A stretch of 5,967 nucleotides of DNA from Oscillospiraceae bacterium (GTDB lineage: Bacteria; Bacillota; Clostridia; Oscillospirales; Oscillospiraceae): assembly GCA_009786775.1 (NCBI GenBank), contig WQRL01000124.1, positions 1-5,967 on the forward strand, in the 5' to 3' direction. A model generated the notes under the pieces. The model saw only the letters and a program-made list of their open reading frames with translations. It had not been told where the DNA came from and ran no database searches. Below, in pieces: positions 5,846 to 5,967 of the stretch. The translations under genes and the position numbers were made by a program. The first letter of the stretch is position 1. The number at the start of each line of letters is the position of its first letter.

Positions 5846-5967
5846 ATGAAATTGGACCGGCTTATGGGCATTCTAACTGTCCTTTTGCAAAATGACCGGG
5901 TGACCGCTCCGTACTTATCTGAAAAGTTTGAGGTGAACCGCCGCACCATCAGCAGGGATATTGATGC
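5846..5967 (+). CDS. HTH transcriptional regulator, N-terminal fragment (YafY/WYL or DeoR-like)
   Basis: Only the first 40 codons are inside the window; the gene runs off the right edge. The visible protein is a winged helix-turn-helix start of the HTH_11/DeoR type: an MKLDRLMGIL helix, LLQNDRVTAPYLSEKF as the first HTH helix and turn, and the recognition helix VNRRTISRDID, whose R-R-T-I-x-R-D-I pattern is typical. In Firmicutes this start is most often followed by a WYL ligand-sensing domain (YafY/YobV type, about 300 residues), but that part cannot be seen, and a DeoR sugar regulator or a BirA/PRD-type protein is possible. The start is fixed by AGGTGGGG at 5831-5838, 7 nt before the ATG. 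The palindrome at 5721-5752 over its promoter suggests autoregulation. Confidence 0.85.
   Translation, partial: MKLDRLMGILTVLLQNDRVTAPYLSEKFEVNRRTISRDID

Noticed and set aside
5734..5949. Minus-strand frame opposite the HTH regulator
   Set aside because: It overlaps the clear HTH start, its ribosome site and its promoter palindrome, and shows no domain of its own.
1..5967. CRISPR array, tRNA genes, insertion sequences, phage or defence genes
   Set aside because: No regularly spaced repeats, cloverleaf sequences, transposase motifs or defence-type domains were found on either strand.

Overview
The window reads as a chromosomal segment of a Gram-positive bacterium, most likely a member of the Clostridia. 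The basis is a secreted protein with tandem bacterial SH3 domains joined to a C-terminal domain common in Firmicutes, an S-layer-homology (SLH) anchored exoprotein, strong AGGAGG-type ribosome sites, and clear TTGACA/TATAAT promoters with intrinsic terminators. Base composition is intermediate, neither AT-rich nor GC-rich. Nothing identifies a genus. No transposase, integrase, CRISPR array or tRNA was seen.

Layout. (1) Positions 1-174 are non-coding and fold on the + strand into a long, nearly continuous rod of about 53 pairs, a candidate structured RNA of unknown identity. (2) Positions 175-355 hold a small palindrome, a pair of direct repeats, and a well-formed extended -10 promoter with an AGGAGG ribosome site. 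These drive an exported protein of 386 residues with three SH3b domains (356-1516). (3) A hairpin with T-runs on both sides (1541-1585) separates this gene from the convergent RhlE-type DEAD-box RNA helicase on the minus strand (1634-2905). (4) The 281-bp divergent intergenic region (2906-3186) holds near-consensus promoters pointing both ways and, between them, an abutting 13-bp tandem repeat. (5) A secreted SLH-M13 zinc metallopeptidase of 819 residues (3187-5646) follows and ends in a strong intrinsic terminator. (6) A perfect 13-bp inverted repeat overlaps the likely promoter of a helix-turn-helix regulator whose first 40 residues (from 5846) are present before the window ends.

How the parts relate. 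The SH3b protein and the SLH-M13 peptidase are both exported and both carry cell-envelope attachment modules, so the region has an envelope flavour. Each gene nevertheless has its own promoter and terminator, so no operon is evident. The helicase is an ordinary RNA-remodelling housekeeping protein. The regulator at the right edge probably controls itself or genes beyond the window. I found no convincing new multi-gene system. The most interesting items are the rod RNA, the tandem repeat between the divergent promoters, the operator-like palindrome at the regulator promoter, and the SLH-M13 architecture.
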